DNA from: JBAZZQ01 sp041658725
GTDB lineage: Bacteria; Planctomycetota; Phycisphaerae; JAAYCJ01
Length of the DNA: 64,000 bases
NCBI GenBank assembly: GCA_041658725.1
Contig: JBAZZQ010000001.1
Coordinates: 1 to 64,000, forward strand
Reading direction: 5' to 3'
In this document: one piece after another, positions 33,020 through 41,304 of the stretch
Position numbering within the stretch: the stretch's first letter is position 1
Layout: each line of letters starts with the position of its first letter
Notes under the pieces: model-generated
What the model saw: the letters and a program-made list of their open reading frames with translations, nothing else
What the model was told of the DNA's origin: nothing
Databases searched by the model: none
Program-made: the position numbers and the translations under genes

Positions 33020-33544
33020 ATGCGGAAATTGTTGCTTCAAACGGATGTGCAGGCCTTGGGCAAAATCGGCGATGTCGTCCAGGTGAGCGAAGGGTATGCG
33101 CGGAATTTCCTGCTGCCCCAGCGGTTGGCGATCGAACCGACACCTAAAAATCTCGAACGCGTGGACGCGGAGCGAAAACGGATCGATGCTATCCGCGCCC
33201 AGGAACTGGCGGAAAAGAAGGCAATGGCGGAACGTCTGGGCGGAGTGGAAATCACTATTGTTGCCTCTGTCAACGAGTTGGGTGTGCTGTTCGGGTCGGT
33301 CGGACCAAAAGACATCAGCGACGCGCTTCGTACGGAAGGCTATAATGTGGACGCCAAGTGCGTGAAGCTGGCTGAACACATTAAGCAGGTGAATAAGTAT
33401 ACGGTCGATATGGAATTGGCGCCGGAAGTAACTTGTTCGATCACGGTATGGGTCACGCCGAGTAAAGATTCACCTGTCCAGGTGCAGCCGGAAACCCAGG
33501 AAGTCAATACAGACGCCGAACAAACTGATGACGACGACGAATAG
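33020..33544 (+). CDS. rplI: 50S ribosomal protein L9
   Basis: 174 residues. The N-terminal rRNA-binding domain (KIGDVVQVSEGYARNFLLPQRLA), a long connecting helix rich in Glu/Lys/Arg, and a C-terminal domain (LFGSVGPKDISDALRTEGYNV) are intact, with an acidic Asp-rich end. AGGAG lies before the ATG. The last 17 nt overlap dnaB. Confidence 0.96.
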   Translation: MRKLLLQTDVQALGKIGDVVQVSEGYARNFLLPQRLAIEPTPKNLERVDAERKRIDAIRAQELAEKKAMAERLGGVEITIVASVNELGVLFGSVGPKDISDALRTEGYNVDAKCVKLAEHIKQVNKYTVDMELAPEVTCSITVWVTPSKDSPVQVQPETQEVNTDAEQTDDDDE

Positions 33545-34946
33545 TCAATCGGATAACCCGACGGGAACCGGGGATCGTAAGCCCCCCCACTCACTCAACG
33601 CGGAGATGAGCGTGCTGGGAGCCATGATGCTCAGCAAGGAGGCTATCGGCGAAGTTATCCCCATTTTAAAGGAAGATTGCTTTTTTCATCCCGCCCATCG
33701 GATCGCCTTTCGGGCGTTGATTAGTCTCTACAATGAGCGCCAGCCGGCGGATGTGGTTATCCTGAAACGCGAATTACAGCGAATGGGGGCATGGGAGGAT
33801 GTGGGCGGAGCCGCGTTTATGGCCCGGTTAATGTCGGCCACCCCGTCGGCGGCCAACGCGGAGCATTACGCGAAAATCGTTCGCGAGCAGCACATGCTTC
33901 GGCGATTGATCCAGGCCTGCAATGAAACCCTCGAAGAATCATTCACCGATGCCTATCAAACCAAAGAAGTCCTGGACCGCGCGGAACAGCGGATTTTTGA
34001 AATAACCCAGGATCGAGTTTCCGGGGGTCCGGAACATTTGAATAAGTTCCTGGAACAGACGATCCGGCAGATTGAGGAGCGGGACGGGGAATACCTGACG
34101 GGTTTGGGCTCGGGATATACCGAATTGGACGATCTGACGAGCGGTTTCCAAAACGGCGAGTTGATTATCGTCGCCGGTCGGCCTTCGATGGGAAAGACCG
34201 CGTTCGGACTGAACGTCGCGGAAAATGTCGCCGTCGATCAACAAAAATCGGTGGCCTTCTTTTCCTGCGAAATGTCCAAGCAGCAGGTCGTGCAGCGATT
34301 GCTGTGCTCGCGGTCGAAAGTTGATTCGCATCGGATGCGCCGAGGACTTTTACATGACGACGAAAAGTCGAAATTGCTGATGGCTTGCGATGTGTTGCAG
34401 GAGGCACCGTTTTATATCGACGATACGGCGGGGATGAGTATTCTGGAACTGCGGGCGAAATCCCGACTATTGATGGTTCGGGAAAAAGTCAACGTGGTGT
34501 TTGTCGATTATCTTCAGTTGCTTTCAAATCCGGGTGCCGAATCGCGGCAGCAGGAAGTTTCGGGTATTTCGCGGGGGTTAAAGGCGCTGGCGAGGGAATT
34601 GAACGTTCCGGTGATCGCCATGGCCCAGCTGAACCGGGGTGTCGAAGGCAGGGAAAGTCATAAACCGAGGATGAGCGACCTGCGGGAAAGCGGCAGCATC
34701 GAGCAGGAAGCAGATGTGATCATCCTGCTGCACCGCGAGGATTATTACCGGGAGACGGGCAACGAGACGGCGGACGACACGATCGGGATCGCGGAAATCA
34801 TTATCGCCAAACAGCGAAACGGACCGGTGGGAACCGTTCAATTGCAATTTTCCAAGAAACATACTCGGTTTAATAATCTTTCGCATGCCCCCATGTCAGG
34901 CGAGGATGCCTATATTCCGCCTTCGGCAAACCAGTCTCCATTCTAG
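33528..34946 (+). CDS. dnaB: Replicative DNA helicase DnaB
   Basis: 472 residues. The N-terminal primase-interacting domain (PHSLNAEMSVLGAMMLSKEA) is followed by the RecA-like motor with Walker A GRPSMGKTAFGLN, Walker B VVFVDYLQLL and DLRESGSIEQEADVIILL. It unwinds DNA at the fork as a hexamer. No intein is present. The start overlaps rplI by 17 nt, so it is probably translationally coupled. The dac gene follows 8 nt after its stop. Confidence 0.97.
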   Translation: MTTTNSQSDNPTGTGDRKPPHSLNAEMSVLGAMMLSKEAIGEVIPILKEDCFFHPAHRIAFRALISLYNERQPADVVILKRELQRMGAWEDVGGAAFMARLMSATPSAANAEHYAKIVREQHMLRRLIQACNETLEESFTDAYQTKEVLDRAEQRIFEITQDRVSGGPEHLNKFLEQTIRQIEERDGEYLTGLGSGYTELDDLTSGFQNGELIIVAGRPSMGKTAFGLNVAENVAVDQQKSVAFFSCEMSKQQVVQRLLCSRSKVDSHRMRRGLLHDDEKSKLLMACDVLQEAPFYIDDTAGMSILELRAKSRLLMVREKVNVVFVDYLQLLSNPGAESRQQEVSGISRGLKALARELNVPVIAMAQLNRGVEGRESHKPRMSDLRESGSIEQEADVIILLHREDYYRETGNETADDTIGIAEIIIAKQRNGPVGTVQLQFSKKHTRFNNLSHAPMSGEDAYIPPSANQSPF

Positions 34947-34954
34947 GGGTATAA

Positions 34955-35890
34955 TTGAGTGAGATGATGGAACCAACGGCGGTAAACGATAAAAAGCTGA
35001 CGGAGGGCATGCTGGAGGTGGGGTCTCAGTTTGCCGTCCAAATCAAAGCTAAAGCTTTTTTTACTTTTCTCGACTCCATCCCTGAACCGGACATCCTCAA
35101 AGGGTTAGGATTTGACGGTACGGAATTGATTTTGGTCATCAGGGAAAAGGCGAAGCTGAAGTTGGCCAATTCCCTGGGATTTCGACATATCAGTATTCCG
35201 CCGGTCACGCTGTCACGGATGGGACAGATCAAAACGGCAATGATCATCGCCTTCAGCCAGCGAATGCTCGATACGGGAGATACGGTGGTTTTCATGGTCG
35301 GGCCAGTCAGCGGGAGTCTGGATACGATGGTGGTCATGCGGGTGGGCGATGAATGGGAGATGTTTCACACGATCAACCAGCCGCGGATCACAGAGCATAT
35401 TAAACGTGTCGTTTTCGAGCAAACACTGACTATCGCTTTGGAACTGGCGGCGGAGGGTCGGGAAGGTAAACCAGTGGGGGCGTTGCTTGTTATCGGGGAC
35501 CATCGGAACGTCATGCAACATCGGGCACAAAATATCATCAATCCGTTTAAAGGTTATTCGGAAAAAGTGCGAAACGTGCTGGACGAAGGGATGCGTGATA
35601 CGGTGAAAAATTTCGCGAAGCTGGACGGCGCGTTTATTATCAAGGGAAATGGAGTGATCGTCTCAGCCGGTTCGCATTTAAAAACAGTCAAACCCCCGAT
35701 GCCCCTACCGCAGGGACTAGGCTCTCGTCACGCGGCGGCGGCGGGAATTACCGCGACGACCAAATCAATCGCGCTTACCTTAAGCGAATCGACTGGTACG
35801 GTCCGAATCTGGAGGCGCGGGCAGGTCATCACAGAAATCGAACGACCGTCGCCCAGCCTGGAACATGGGCCTTTATCCGGGGTGGACTAA
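34955..35890 (+). CDS. Diadenylate cyclase (DacZ-like c-di-AMP synthase)
   Basis: 311 residues from a TTG with GGGG 5 nt upstream. The ATG at 34964 is an alternative. The C-terminal DAC domain has the catalytic DGA (224-226, in KLDGAFIIKGNG) and GSRHAAAAGIT (256-266, RH retained, third Arg of the classical RHR replaced), then LSESTGTVRIWRRG. The N-terminal 165 residues form a separate alpha/beta domain, an order seen in archaeal-type DacZ rather than CdaA (membrane) or DisA (HhH). It should condense two ATP to c-di-AMP. Soluble, with no membrane span. It closes the replication/translation operon, which suggests coupling to growth (inference). Confidence 0.82.
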   Translation: MSEMMEPTAVNDKKLTEGMLEVGSQFAVQIKAKAFFTFLDSIPEPDILKGLGFDGTELILVIREKAKLKLANSLGFRHISIPPVTLSRMGQIKTAMIIAFSQRMLDTGDTVVFMVGPVSGSLDTMVVMRVGDEWEMFHTINQPRITEHIKRVVFEQTLTIALELAAEGREGKPVGALLVIGDHRNVMQHRAQNIINPFKGYSEKVRNVLDEGMRDTVKNFAKLDGAFIIKGNGVIVSAGSHLKTVKPPMPLPQGLGSRHAAAAGITATTKSIALTLSESTGTVRIWRRGQVITEIERPSPSLEHGPLSGVD

Positions 35891-35906
35891 GAGAATGCTG
35901 TAGGGT

Positions 35907-36035
35907 CTAAACAAATAAACTGACAATTCCGGCGGCCAAACCCAAACTCTGGGAAACAATACTGACGGCATTGCAACCGGTGCAAGTAACTATAAACGCA
36001 CAAGCGACAAGCAGTAAAATCGTTTTTTTCAACAT
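35907..36035 (-). CDS. Small (42-residue) lipoprotein
   Basis: A short gene with a strong AAGGAG 6 nt before its ATG. The product opens MLKKTILLLVACAFIVTCTGC: a lysine-positive start, a hydrophobic core and a lipobox-like end with Cys21. A second hydrophobic stretch follows (VSIVSQSLGLAAGIVSLFV). Good ribosome site, lipobox and the absence of low-complexity sequence argue it is real. It resembles entericidin-like or other tiny membrane lipoproteins in size only. Function unknown. Confidence 0.65.
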   Translation of the reverse strand: MLKKTILLLVACAFIVTCTGCNAVSIVSQSLGLAAGIVSLFV

Positions 36036-36197
36036 TTTTGTCTCCTTAAGACTTTGAATTTATTAAAGGCTATCTAAGTCATCGGAAAAAAACAAGGTTT
36101 ATCTTTTTTTTATTTTAGTTAAATGGGCTCCAGTTACGCAGGTTGCGTCCAGACACTTTATGACACTATAAAGTGAGGGTATCAAAGCAAAAGAGAA

Positions 36198-36230
36198 AGG
36201 CACGGTTGGACGAGCCAACCGTGGCACACA
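36198..36230. repeat. CACGGTTGGACGAGCCAACCGTGG hairpin (copy C1)
   Basis: A single hairpin of the GCCACGGTCGG family, whose double-hairpin versions are at 46987-47053 and 54923-54988. Located after the stop of the sigma54 activator gene. A fragment of family D (GCGTCCAGAC) lies about 50 bp to its left. Confidence 0.8.
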
Positions 36231-36249
36231 TATACAAACTTGCTTTGGG

Positions 36250-37731
36250 TTATTCCGTTTCCGTTAGATTGTGCTTGCGGAGTTTGTGATAGAGGGTTCG
36301 GCGGTTCATGTTTAGGTGTTCCGCGAGGCGAGTGCCTCGGATGCCTAGTTTTTTCATTGCCATTTCCAGTATCTGGTGCTCGAATTGCTGCATGAGGATA
36401 TCAAAATCCAGGTGGCCGCGGGAAAGCTGTTGCATGATGTGATTGGTAAGATCGGCGGGGACCTGATCGGCGAATTCATTGGACGAAGCGGAGGCGCGGA
36501 CGAAATCGGGCAAATCGTCGGCGGTAAAGATCGTTCCGCCGTTTTTGAAAACCAGACTTTGGCGGATGATGTTTTCCAGTTCGCGGATGTTTCCCTGGCC
36601 TACTGCTCGCTGTAAGACCGCATACACCGACGGATCGACCGTTCGGATCGTCTGGGCGTAGTAATGTTTGTATTTTTTCAGAAAATATTGGACCAGCAGT
36701 GGGATATCTTCGAGACGTTCCCGGAGGGCTGGGATGTGGAGTTTGATTACATTCAATCGCTGATACAAATCCAGGCGAAATCGCCTGGCTGCCACTTCCT
36801 CGGCAAGCGGTTTATTGGAGGAAGCGATAATCCGCACATCGATCGGATGTTCACGATCATCGCCCACCGGTAAAACACAGTCTTCCTGTAATGCCCGCAG
36901 GAGTTTTGGTTGCAATGACGGTTCCAATTCGGAAATTTCATCCAGCATCAGCGTCCCACCGTTCGCGGATCGGAAATAGCCGAGCCGGTCTTCGGTGGCA
37001 CCGGTAAATGCGCCTTTTTTATGCCCAAAGAGCGAACTTTCCGCCAGAGTTCCCGTGATGGCGGCACAATTTACGGAGAGGAAAGGTTTTAAAGAACGCT
37101 TGGGGTCCATTTTGTGAATGGCTTCGGCTAGTAATTGCTTACCGGTGCCGGATTCTCCTTCGATGATGATGGGGGCATCGCAGACAATCGCGGCTTTGTT
37201 GGCCTGGGCGAGTAACTTATACATGGCAGTCGATTGAGTAGCGATTCCCGTTTGATCGAATATTTTCGGGGCGTTTGTATAATCGTCGGCTACTTTTTCC
37301 TTATTAACCCGCTCACGGACCTGCTCGATCTGCTCGGTCAGTAATTGATGAAAATCAGGGTCCTGAATATTGATAAACCCGCAGACGCCAAAATCGATAG
37401 CTTGATAGCAAGTATTTAATTCAAACCCATTATTGATGACAAATAGAATTTTACAGCCGGGATTTTCCGTGTGCAGAAGTTTTGCGATGTCCAAGTCGGT
37501 TCGATAATCGTGGGGTTTACTGGATGATACCGTGTTCGCCAGGATCACCAACTGCAGAGATTTGGATTTGGCAATTTCCAGGAACCGTTCCCAGGTATTG
37601 GCATGATGAAAGGTATACCCTAGCTCATTTGATGCGCACACCACTTTGGCAATACGGTCAGGCCAAAATTCTACGACCAGACCTTCCAATTGTGAGCGCA
37701 CCGCCTCTTTCCGCGGTTGTTCAATTTGCAC
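36250..37731 (-). CDS. Sigma54-dependent response regulator (NtrC-like)
   Basis: Start taken at GTG 37731, where GGGAGAGAG lies just upstream. A TTG at 37788 has no site. It gives 493 residues. A receiver-like N-terminus (about 15-130) lacks a clear acceptor Asp. The AAA+ domain has GESGTGKQLL, GAFTGATEDRLG (sigma54 contact) and GGTLMLDEISE. A Fis-type helix-turn-helix ends the protein (IRGTRLAEHLNMNRRTLYHKLRKH). It should activate sigma54 promoters. No cognate kinase is adjacent. A perfect-consensus promoter lies upstream at 37857-37828, divergent from that of the TPR gene. Confidence 0.92.
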   Translation of the reverse strand: MQIEQPRKEAVRSQLEGLVVEFWPDRIAKVVCASNELGYTFHHANTWERFLEIAKSKSLQLVILANTVSSSKPHDYRTDLDIAKLLHTENPGCKILFVINNGFELNTCYQAIDFGVCGFINIQDPDFHQLLTEQIEQVRERVNKEKVADDYTNAPKIFDQTGIATQSTAMYKLLAQANKAAIVCDAPIIIEGESGTGKQLLAEAIHKMDPKRSLKPFLSVNCAAITGTLAESSLFGHKKGAFTGATEDRLGYFRSANGGTLMLDEISELEPSLQPKLLRALQEDCVLPVGDDREHPIDVRIIASSNKPLAEEVAARRFRLDLYQRLNVIKLHIPALRERLEDIPLLVQYFLKKYKHYYAQTIRTVDPSVYAVLQRAVGQGNIRELENIIRQSLVFKNGGTIFTADDLPDFVRASASSNEFADQVPADLTNHIMQQLSRGHLDFDILMQQFEHQILEMAMKKLGIRGTRLAEHLNMNRRTLYHKLRKHNLTETE

Positions 37732-37827
37732 AGTCTCTCTCCCGCCTATGCAAGGTATCTTCGACCTGAGAAACCAACCGATAGGCAAAATCGGCTATTC
37801 GCAGTCATTGTGATCAGAACATTCTTC

Positions 37828-37857
37828 ATTATATGAAAAAAGTGCCTTGCATGTCAA
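37828..37857 (-). promoter_or_regulatory. Consensus promoter for the sigma54 activator gene
   Basis: On the minus strand TTGACA (37857-37852), 18-nt spacer, TATAAT (37833-37828). The -35 overlaps a GCCTTG/CAAGGC hairpin (37844-37860). Confidence 0.65.
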
Positions 37858-37875
37858 GGCCTTTTGTACTTTAAT
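37847..37875 (+). promoter_or_regulatory. Divergent promoter for the TPR-like gene
   Basis: TTGCAT (37847-37852), 17-nt spacer, TTTAAT (37870-37875). Its -35 shares bases with the -35 of the opposing promoter, so polymerase cannot occupy both at once. Confidence 0.5.
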
Positions 37876-37904
37876 TTAGAAAATACTTAGCAAAGGATTC
37901 CGAT

Positions 37905-40226
37905 ATGATCCAAATAACAACAAAAATATTGCTGCCACTCCTATTCCTGGTCTGCGTCCCATCCCTCTTGGCGGAAGAGACACGAATCCCTTATCTGGAC
38001 GCGGTGCATCTATTCCAAAAAGAAAACCCTCAGACTGCCGATATCCAGCGCCAGATCGTTCTACTTAACGCGCAAACCCGGCTCACTCCGGACTGGCTTT
38101 TACCCTACCGTCAACTTATAGATATTTTTTTACAGATCGGGCGTCTGGATCAAGCCCTGATCGCCGATCAAAAATACATGGCCCATCAAAATCAAAATGC
38201 CTTCGCACAGCTTCAACGGATAAATATCGAGTTGCCGCTATATCAAACGGCAGAAGCCAGGAGACAGTTTCTTGAACAGGCTGTAAATGACAATAATTTG
38301 CTTCCGGAGGTTATCAGTGAGATATATTATGGCTTGGCCCAGATTGCCTGGCAAAATTACGAAAATGAGCGGGCAAAAAAGTATCTCGAATTTGCGATCA
38401 AACGTGTTGGGCAAAATCTTAAAGCTTATAGAATGCTCCGAATGATTGCGGCAGCGGATAAAAACGCCGGGCCGATCCAGAATCTATATGAACAAATCCG
38501 CGAAACCCAGGCCATGGTGATGGTCAATCCTCTGGATGCCCAAGCCGTATTGCAGATGGCCATACTAGCTGGAAAGGCGGGACTGGTCGATCAGATGCAA
38601 ACGTGGCGAAATGAGGCGGAAGATATACGAAAGACTTTTACGCCCGATCAGAACTGGCCTGATAATCTTAAACTGGACTTGGCGGAAAGTTTACTCGCCG
38701 TCAATCAACCCAAAAAAGCCCTGGCCCTTCTTCTACAACTTTTGCCCGGTCTGGCAACCACCACTCCTGCGACAAAACCGGCGACCGATTCGAACTTTCC
38801 TAATGAAATTCGAGCGAGAATTTTGATTATGCTCTCGGCTCAGAAATTCGGCAGTCGGCAGATGGTCGCACAGCACAGGCAATGGCTAGATCAGTTTGCG
38901 GAATCCGAGGCCAAACAAACAACCGCCTCACCGGACACCTTGGCGCTGGCCAGTATTTTTTATTCCGTGTACGGCGATGAATTAATCAATGCCGGCAGCA
39001 ATCCCATTCTGGTTTTGACACTGGCACAGAAGGCCGTCAAAATCGGACCGGAAAATCCAGCGGCAAAAATCGCCCTGGCCATCGCCCTGGCAAAAAGCGG
39101 AGTGGATAAAGAAGCCTCCAAACTCATTAAAGATTTGGACCAACCGGCAAATCCATTTATCATGCTTACACAGATTTTTATCCATGTCAATAAAAACCAA
39201 CTCCCCCAAGCCCGGGAATTACTGGTAAAATCGCTGGCGAATTCTCCTTGTGGACCATTGCGTGATGCCCTTCTGAATCTCGCCCCCAAAATAAAATTGA
39301 ACAATCCACCAACGCTAAATTTCGCCGGCATCGAGCAACTTTATAAACAATTTGATCCCGAATATTTTAAATTGCCCCCGCAATATCAAAAAATATGCAA
39401 ACTCGATCTTGCGTCCCGCGGGGATTTAAGCAAAGGCCAGAGCGTGGAACTTACCGCCACCCTGACCAACCTGGGCCGCGTTGCGCTGACGATTGGACCA
39501 GACAGCACAATCACTCCGGAGTGTGTCGTCGAAATCCAGCCGGTCCCGTCGGACAATACCAGCTTTTTCATCTATATCCCCATCGAAGCCCGGCAAATCC
39601 TTTCCCCGAATAAAACCATCTCGCAGTCAGCCCTGCTGGGGCAGGCCGTTTCGCCAAATTCAAAATTACAATGGGACCGTTTCATCGCCAACCATAAAAA
39701 TCAGATAAAACAGGTTTCGGTACAGGCAAAAGTTTATACCACGGTTATGGCTGCGAAACCCGTCGAAATACTATTGGCACAAAGTGCGTCCCTGAAAATT
39801 GATCTGCCGAAAATTGATCGAAAATCCGCCGCGTCCGTCACCGAGTCCTTAAAGGAACTCGCCATTCGCGATCCCTGGGACTTGGCCAATCTCGCCCACT
39901 GGCACCTTCTGGCGGAGGATATTAAAGATCAACATCCCGCACTGGTAAGCGCTCTGGTTAATCAGCTCCAAAAATCGAAGACTTCCAATATTTTGGCCGC
40001 CTCGGCCTGGGCCCTTCGTTTCGCTCCGAACCCTGATTCCGCTCTCTTTAACGCCTTGGGAAAACATCTCAATTCAAAAGACCCGCTTACCCGACTGATG
40101 GTTCTCGACACCCTGGGCCAACTCCAGGGAAAAACCGCCCAGCCATTATTCCAGGTCTATGCCGTCAAGGATCCCGACAACCTGGTCCGGCAACTTTCCG
40201 CGGGTTATTTGCTTTACCGATATTAA
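37905..40226 (+). CDS. Secreted TPR/HEAT-like repeat protein
   Basis: 773 residues with a Sec signal peptide (cleavage likely after LLA at about 23). Residues 30-470 are alpha-helical repeats in a tetratricopeptide style (DIFLQIGRLDQALIADQKYM; GLAQIAWQNYENERAKKYLEFA). A beta-rich segment follows (about 500-640: CKLDLASRGDLSKGQSVELTATL). The last 110 residues look like HEAT repeats (DPLTRLMVLDTLGQLQ; DPDNLVRQLSAGYLLYRY). Probably a periplasmic scaffold. No enzyme motif is seen and no family could be named. The coding strand is C-rich, unlike the G-rich dnaB operon before it. Confidence 0.75.
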   Translation: MIQITTKILLPLLFLVCVPSLLAEETRIPYLDAVHLFQKENPQTADIQRQIVLLNAQTRLTPDWLLPYRQLIDIFLQIGRLDQALIADQKYMAHQNQNAFAQLQRINIELPLYQTAEARRQFLEQAVNDNNLLPEVISEIYYGLAQIAWQNYENERAKKYLEFAIKRVGQNLKAYRMLRMIAAADKNAGPIQNLYEQIRETQAMVMVNPLDAQAVLQMAILAGKAGLVDQMQTWRNEAEDIRKTFTPDQNWPDNLKLDLAESLLAVNQPKKALALLLQLLPGLATTTPATKPATDSNFPNEIRARILIMLSAQKFGSRQMVAQHRQWLDQFAESEAKQTTASPDTLALASIFYSVYGDELINAGSNPILVLTLAQKAVKIGPENPAAKIALAIALAKSGVDKEASKLIKDLDQPANPFIMLTQIFIHVNKNQLPQARELLVKSLANSPCGPLRDALLNLAPKIKLNNPPTLNFAGIEQLYKQFDPEYFKLPPQYQKICKLDLASRGDLSKGQSVELTATLTNLGRVALTIGPDSTITPECVVEIQPVPSDNTSFFIYIPIEARQILSPNKTISQSALLGQAVSPNSKLQWDRFIANHKNQIKQVSVQAKVYTTVMAAKPVEILLAQSASLKIDLPKIDRKSAASVTESLKELAIRDPWDLANLAHWHLLAEDIKDQHPALVSALVNQLQKSKTSNILAASAWALRFAPNPDSALFNALGKHLNSKDPLTRLMVLDTLGQLQGKTAQPLFQVYAVKDPDNLVRQLSAGYLLYRY

Positions 40227-40287
40227 GAAATTGATTCCACCACCCTGCTTATTGACTTTCCCGACAACCCCGACTATTTTGACTACG

Positions 40288-41061
40288 ATGAACATATTAA
40301 TCACAAATGACGATGGTATTCTGGCTCCGGGATTGTTGGCGTTGGCCCAGGCAGTAAAAGATATGGGGCGAATATTTATTGTAGCCCCGCAAACACCCCA
40401 GAGCGCTTCCGCCCACTCCATCACTCTCAACGATCCTTTGGTCTGCAGCCAGGTGGAACTTCCTGGCGGGTTCACCGGCAGCAGCGTTGCCGGTCGGCCC
40501 GCGGATTGCGTCAAATTGGCTCTGGTGGAAATTTTACCGGAAAAACTCCCGCCGCCGGGAAAACCCGATCTCGTCTTGAGCGGAATCAACGCCGGAGCCA
40601 ATGTCGGAATCAACGTTCTTTACTCTGGAACCGTAGCCGCCGCCATCGAGGCAGCGTTCTTCAACATCCCCGCTGTTGCTTTTTCTCTGACCATTAGAGA
40701 CAAGGTCGATTTCGATTACGCGGGAAAAGTTGCCCGACAAACCCTCGACCATCTGTTGGCTCAAAACCTCGTTCAGCCGGGATACGTGCTCAACGTCAAT
40801 ATTCCACCCCCCGAATGCCGTTGGCCCAAAGGAATAAAATTTGTCCCGCAGTCCACTCAGGTGGAGAGTACGAGTTTCGATCGGCGGATCGATCCTCGCG
40901 GCAGGCTCTATTTTTGGCTGACCGCCGATTTCCAACGCGAGGCCGAACAAGGAGAAACCGACGTAAAGACCATCGACGAGAATTACATCGCCGTCACCCC
41001 CCTGATGTTCGATTTGACCGATCACAAAACGCTAGCCCGCTTGAATGAACCCACTTCGTAA
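40288..41061 (+). CDS. surE: 5'/3'-nucleotidase SurE
   Basis: 257 residues from the ATG at 40288. An earlier in-frame ATG lies inside the upstream gene. MNILITNDDGILAPG carries the paired metal-binding aspartates, IVAPQTPQSASAHSIT and LVLSGINAGANVG complete the SurE signature. It hydrolyses nucleoside monophosphates and is a stress-survival enzyme. It follows the TPR-like gene by 61 nt with a weak Shine-Dalgarno. Confidence 0.95.
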   Translation: MNILITNDDGILAPGLLALAQAVKDMGRIFIVAPQTPQSASAHSITLNDPLVCSQVELPGGFTGSSVAGRPADCVKLALVEILPEKLPPPGKPDLVLSGINAGANVGINVLYSGTVAAAIEAAFFNIPAVAFSLTIRDKVDFDYAGKVARQTLDHLLAQNLVQPGYVLNVNIPPPECRWPKGIKFVPQSTQVESTSFDRRIDPRGRLYFWLTADFQREAEQGETDVKTIDENYIAVTPLMFDLTDHKTLARLNEPTS

Positions 41062-41065
41062 TTTC

Positions 41066-41096
41066 TTTAAGAGGCACGACCGTGAGGGAGTGGACG
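41066..41096 (-). repeat. ACGGTCGCG-family repeat (copy A5)
   Basis: TTTAAGAGGCACGACCGTGAGGGAGTGG on the plus strand is the reverse orientation of the 6501 and 13211 copies. It begins 4 bases after the surE stop. Confidence 0.75.
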
Positions 41097-41159
41097 TTTA
41101 GTTTCTCTCTTGATAATTGCACTCAAAGGAAATATATAATGACTCCAATTGGTTTTCTC

Positions 41160-41252
41160 TGTCACTCCCGCGAAAGCGGGAGTCCAGCGGCTTTTCACCA
41201 GACTGGATTCCCGCTGGAGTTTACCCCCGCGAAGGCGGAGGCGGGAATGACA
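41160..41252. repeat. TGTCACTCCCGC...GCGGGAATGACA palindromic repeat (family J)
   Basis: An imperfect inverted repeat of about 93 bp. The outer arms are TGTCACTCCCGC and GCGGGAATGACA, with inner GCGAAAGCGGGAGTCCAGCGG against CTGGATTCCCGCTGG. This type is seen in many unrelated bacterial genomes. It lies between surE and top6B. Confidence 0.8.
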
Positions 41253-41304
41253 AGAAGATCGCAATGCGTTTTTAAGAGAATTTTGATTTACGACAGGAGC
41301 CAGG

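Noticed and set aside
28072..35890. Reading the glmU-dac block as a genomic island
   Set aside because: The glmU-prs-rplY-pth and rpsF-ssb-rpsR-rplI-dnaB orders are standard housekeeping arrangements.
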